DNA of 29,993 nt from an uncultured Clostridia bacterium (GTDB lineage: Bacteria; Bacillota; Clostridia; Oscillospirales; Oscillospiraceae). Numbering within the stretch: position 1 is the first letter of the stretch; each line of letters starts with the position of its first letter. Shown here piece after piece: positions 29,312-29,993 of this stretch. The position numbers and the translations under genes were made by a program. The stretch covers positions 1 through 29,993 of the forward strand of contig CALLZZ010000281.1 of the NCBI GenBank assembly GCA_937858235.1. Direction: 5' to 3'. Under the pieces are notes generated by a model, which was given only the letters and a program-made list of their open reading frames with translations, was not told where the DNA came from and searched no databases.

Positions 29312-29340
29312 TTGGATTCTGTACTAAAATGTGCTATAAT
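29312..29340 (+). promoter_or_regulatory. Sigma-A promoter of sufC
   Basis: TTGGAT (29312-29317), a 17-nt spacer and TATAAT (29335-29340), 41 nt before the sufC ATG. Confidence 0.7.
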
Positions 29341-29347
29341 TTGTGTA

Positions 29348-29361
29348 GAATATCGAATATC
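29348..29361 (+). repeat. Tandem GAATATC repeat at the sufC transcription start
   Basis: GAATATC is repeated twice without a gap (29348-29354, 29355-29361), 7 nt after the -10. The position would suit a repressor site for Fe-S genes, but it does not match an IscR box that I know. Confidence 0.35.
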
Positions 29362-29381
29362 ACAACGAAAGAGGAATTCCA

Positions 29382-29993
29382 ATGCTAGAAATGAGAGGCC
29401 TTTGTTTCACTGCAAAGGGCGAAAAGGGAGAAGTTGGCATTTTAAACAACATTGACCTCAGTGTAGAGGACAATAAGTTTATAGTTATCACTGGACCCAA
29501 CGGCGGAGGTAAAACCACTCTGGCCAAGGCAATTATGGGAATCGTTCAGCCCACTGCAGGGCAGATTCTTTGGGATGGAACGGATATCACAAACCTGTCG
29601 ATCACGGAACGGGCTCAGTGCGGAATCTCCTACGGGTTCCAGCAGCCGCCCCGGTTTAAGGGGCTGAAGGTGCGGGATCTGTTAAAGATCTCCGCCGGAC
29701 AGTGGTTGTCCCGGAAGGAATGCTGTGAGTATCTGAATAAGGTTGGCCTGTGTGCCAACGACTATGTGGATCGGGATGTAGACACATCCCTTTCTGGCGG
29801 TGAGGTCAAGCGAATTGAGATTGCCTCGATTTTGGCCCGAAACGCTAGTTTAATGATCTTCGATGAACCGGAGGCTGGCATTGACCTGTGGAGCTTTGCC
29901 AAGCTCACCGAAACCTTTACCATGCTGCACGCTGAAAAGAAACGGACCATCCTGATCATATCCCATCAGGAGCGGATCATTCGCCTGGCGGAT
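29382..29993 (+). CDS. sufC: Fe-S cluster assembly ATPase SufC (cut by window edge)
   Basis: SufC is the ABC-type ATPase of the SUF machinery, driving cluster assembly on SufB/SufD. The first 204 codons are present: Walker A GPNGGGKTT (38-46), Q-loop GFQQPP, ABC signature LSGGEVKR, Walker B LMIFDEPEAGID and the H-loop Ser-His in IISHQ. EPEAGID with SGGEVKRIEIA is typical of SufC rather than of transporter ATPases. AGAGG precedes the ATG by 8-9 nt. SufB/SufD should follow beyond the edge. In Clostridia the SUF system is often minimal (SufBC-type), which cannot be checked here. Confidence 0.88.
   Translation, partial: MLEMRGLCFTAKGEKGEVGILNNIDLSVEDNKFIVITGPNGGGKTTLAKAIMGIVQPTAGQILWDGTDITNLSITERAQCGISYGFQQPPRFKGLKVRDLLKISAGQWLSRKECCEYLNKVGLCANDYVDRDVDTSLSGGEVKRIEIASILARNASLMIFDEPEAGIDLWSFAKLTETFTMLHAEKKRTILIISHQERIIRLAD

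Noticed and set aside
1..29993. CRISPR arrays, tRNA or rRNA genes, prophage
   Set aside because: No regularly spaced repeats, no cloverleaf-like TTCRANNY with acceptor pairing, and no phage structural or integrase gene was noticed; a tRNAscan/CRISPR search could confirm.

Overview
The window is about 30 kb of chromosomal DNA from an endospore-forming Firmicute of class Clostridia, most likely an Oscillospirales/Oscillospiraceae-type gut bacterium of moderately high GC. This rests on the sporulation genes (spmA-spmB, spoVAC, sigK), the Clostridia-style AbrB with a C-terminal CxxC pair, strong AAGGAGG-type ribosome binding sites, and the yabB - rsmI - abrB gene order also known from Bacillus subtilis. 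The genus is inference. No rRNA, tRNA, CRISPR array, prophage or intact transposase was seen. Most of the window is core housekeeping, with a few unusual genes and one accessory-looking gap (22.2-22.8 kb).

Layout. 1-4.1 kb: the N-terminal part of ftsH (minus), then an operon of rlmB and a large membrane protein that looks like a catalytically dead P-type ATPase behind a Glu-rich tail. 4.1-8.0 kb: an SDR resembling the EF-P 5-aminopentanone reductase YmfI (minus), a YjjG-type HAD nucleotidase, and a strongly promoted EF-G paralogue whose GTPase motif lacks the catalytic histidine. 8.0-10.4 kb: a TrmN6/YabB-type methyltransferase, a LURP-one/Tubby-like protein and rsmI, convergent with abrB, which has a strong promoter and a leader full of dyads. 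10.6-16.6 kb: spmA-spmB, birA, a minus-strand operon of an RluA pseudouridine synthase and an amidohydrolase, divergent hemW, and a carboxymuconolactone-decarboxylase-type protein. 16.6-19.9 kb: spoVAC alone behind a sigma-G-like promoter with a 37-residue basic protein after it, a poorly explained gap, a small unknown protein, an alpha/beta hydrolase and uridine phosphorylase. 19.9-25.7 kb: a YbhJ-like aconitase-family hydratase, a 600-bp gap with a hairpin array and a perfect 25-nt palindrome, and two divergent Na/Pi cotransporters, one with a PhoU domain. 25.8-30 kb: sigK with its pro-sequence and no skin interruption, a broken lipoprotein gene, a sirtuin, divergent deoC and cdd, and the 5' part of sufC.

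Themes. RlmB, RsmI, the RluA enzyme, the YabB-type methyltransferase and probably the YmfI-type reductase modify RNA or translation factors. Udp, Cdd, DeoC and the YjjG-type nucleotidase form a pyrimidine nucleoside salvage set. SpmA/B, SpoVAC and SigK serve sporulation. Many genes have readable sigma-A promoters, several with an extended -10 of the form TGG-TATAAT. The best candidates for something undescribed are the pseudo-P-type ATPase, the abrB leader, the small protein after spoVAC, and the structured DNA at 22.2-22.6 kb.
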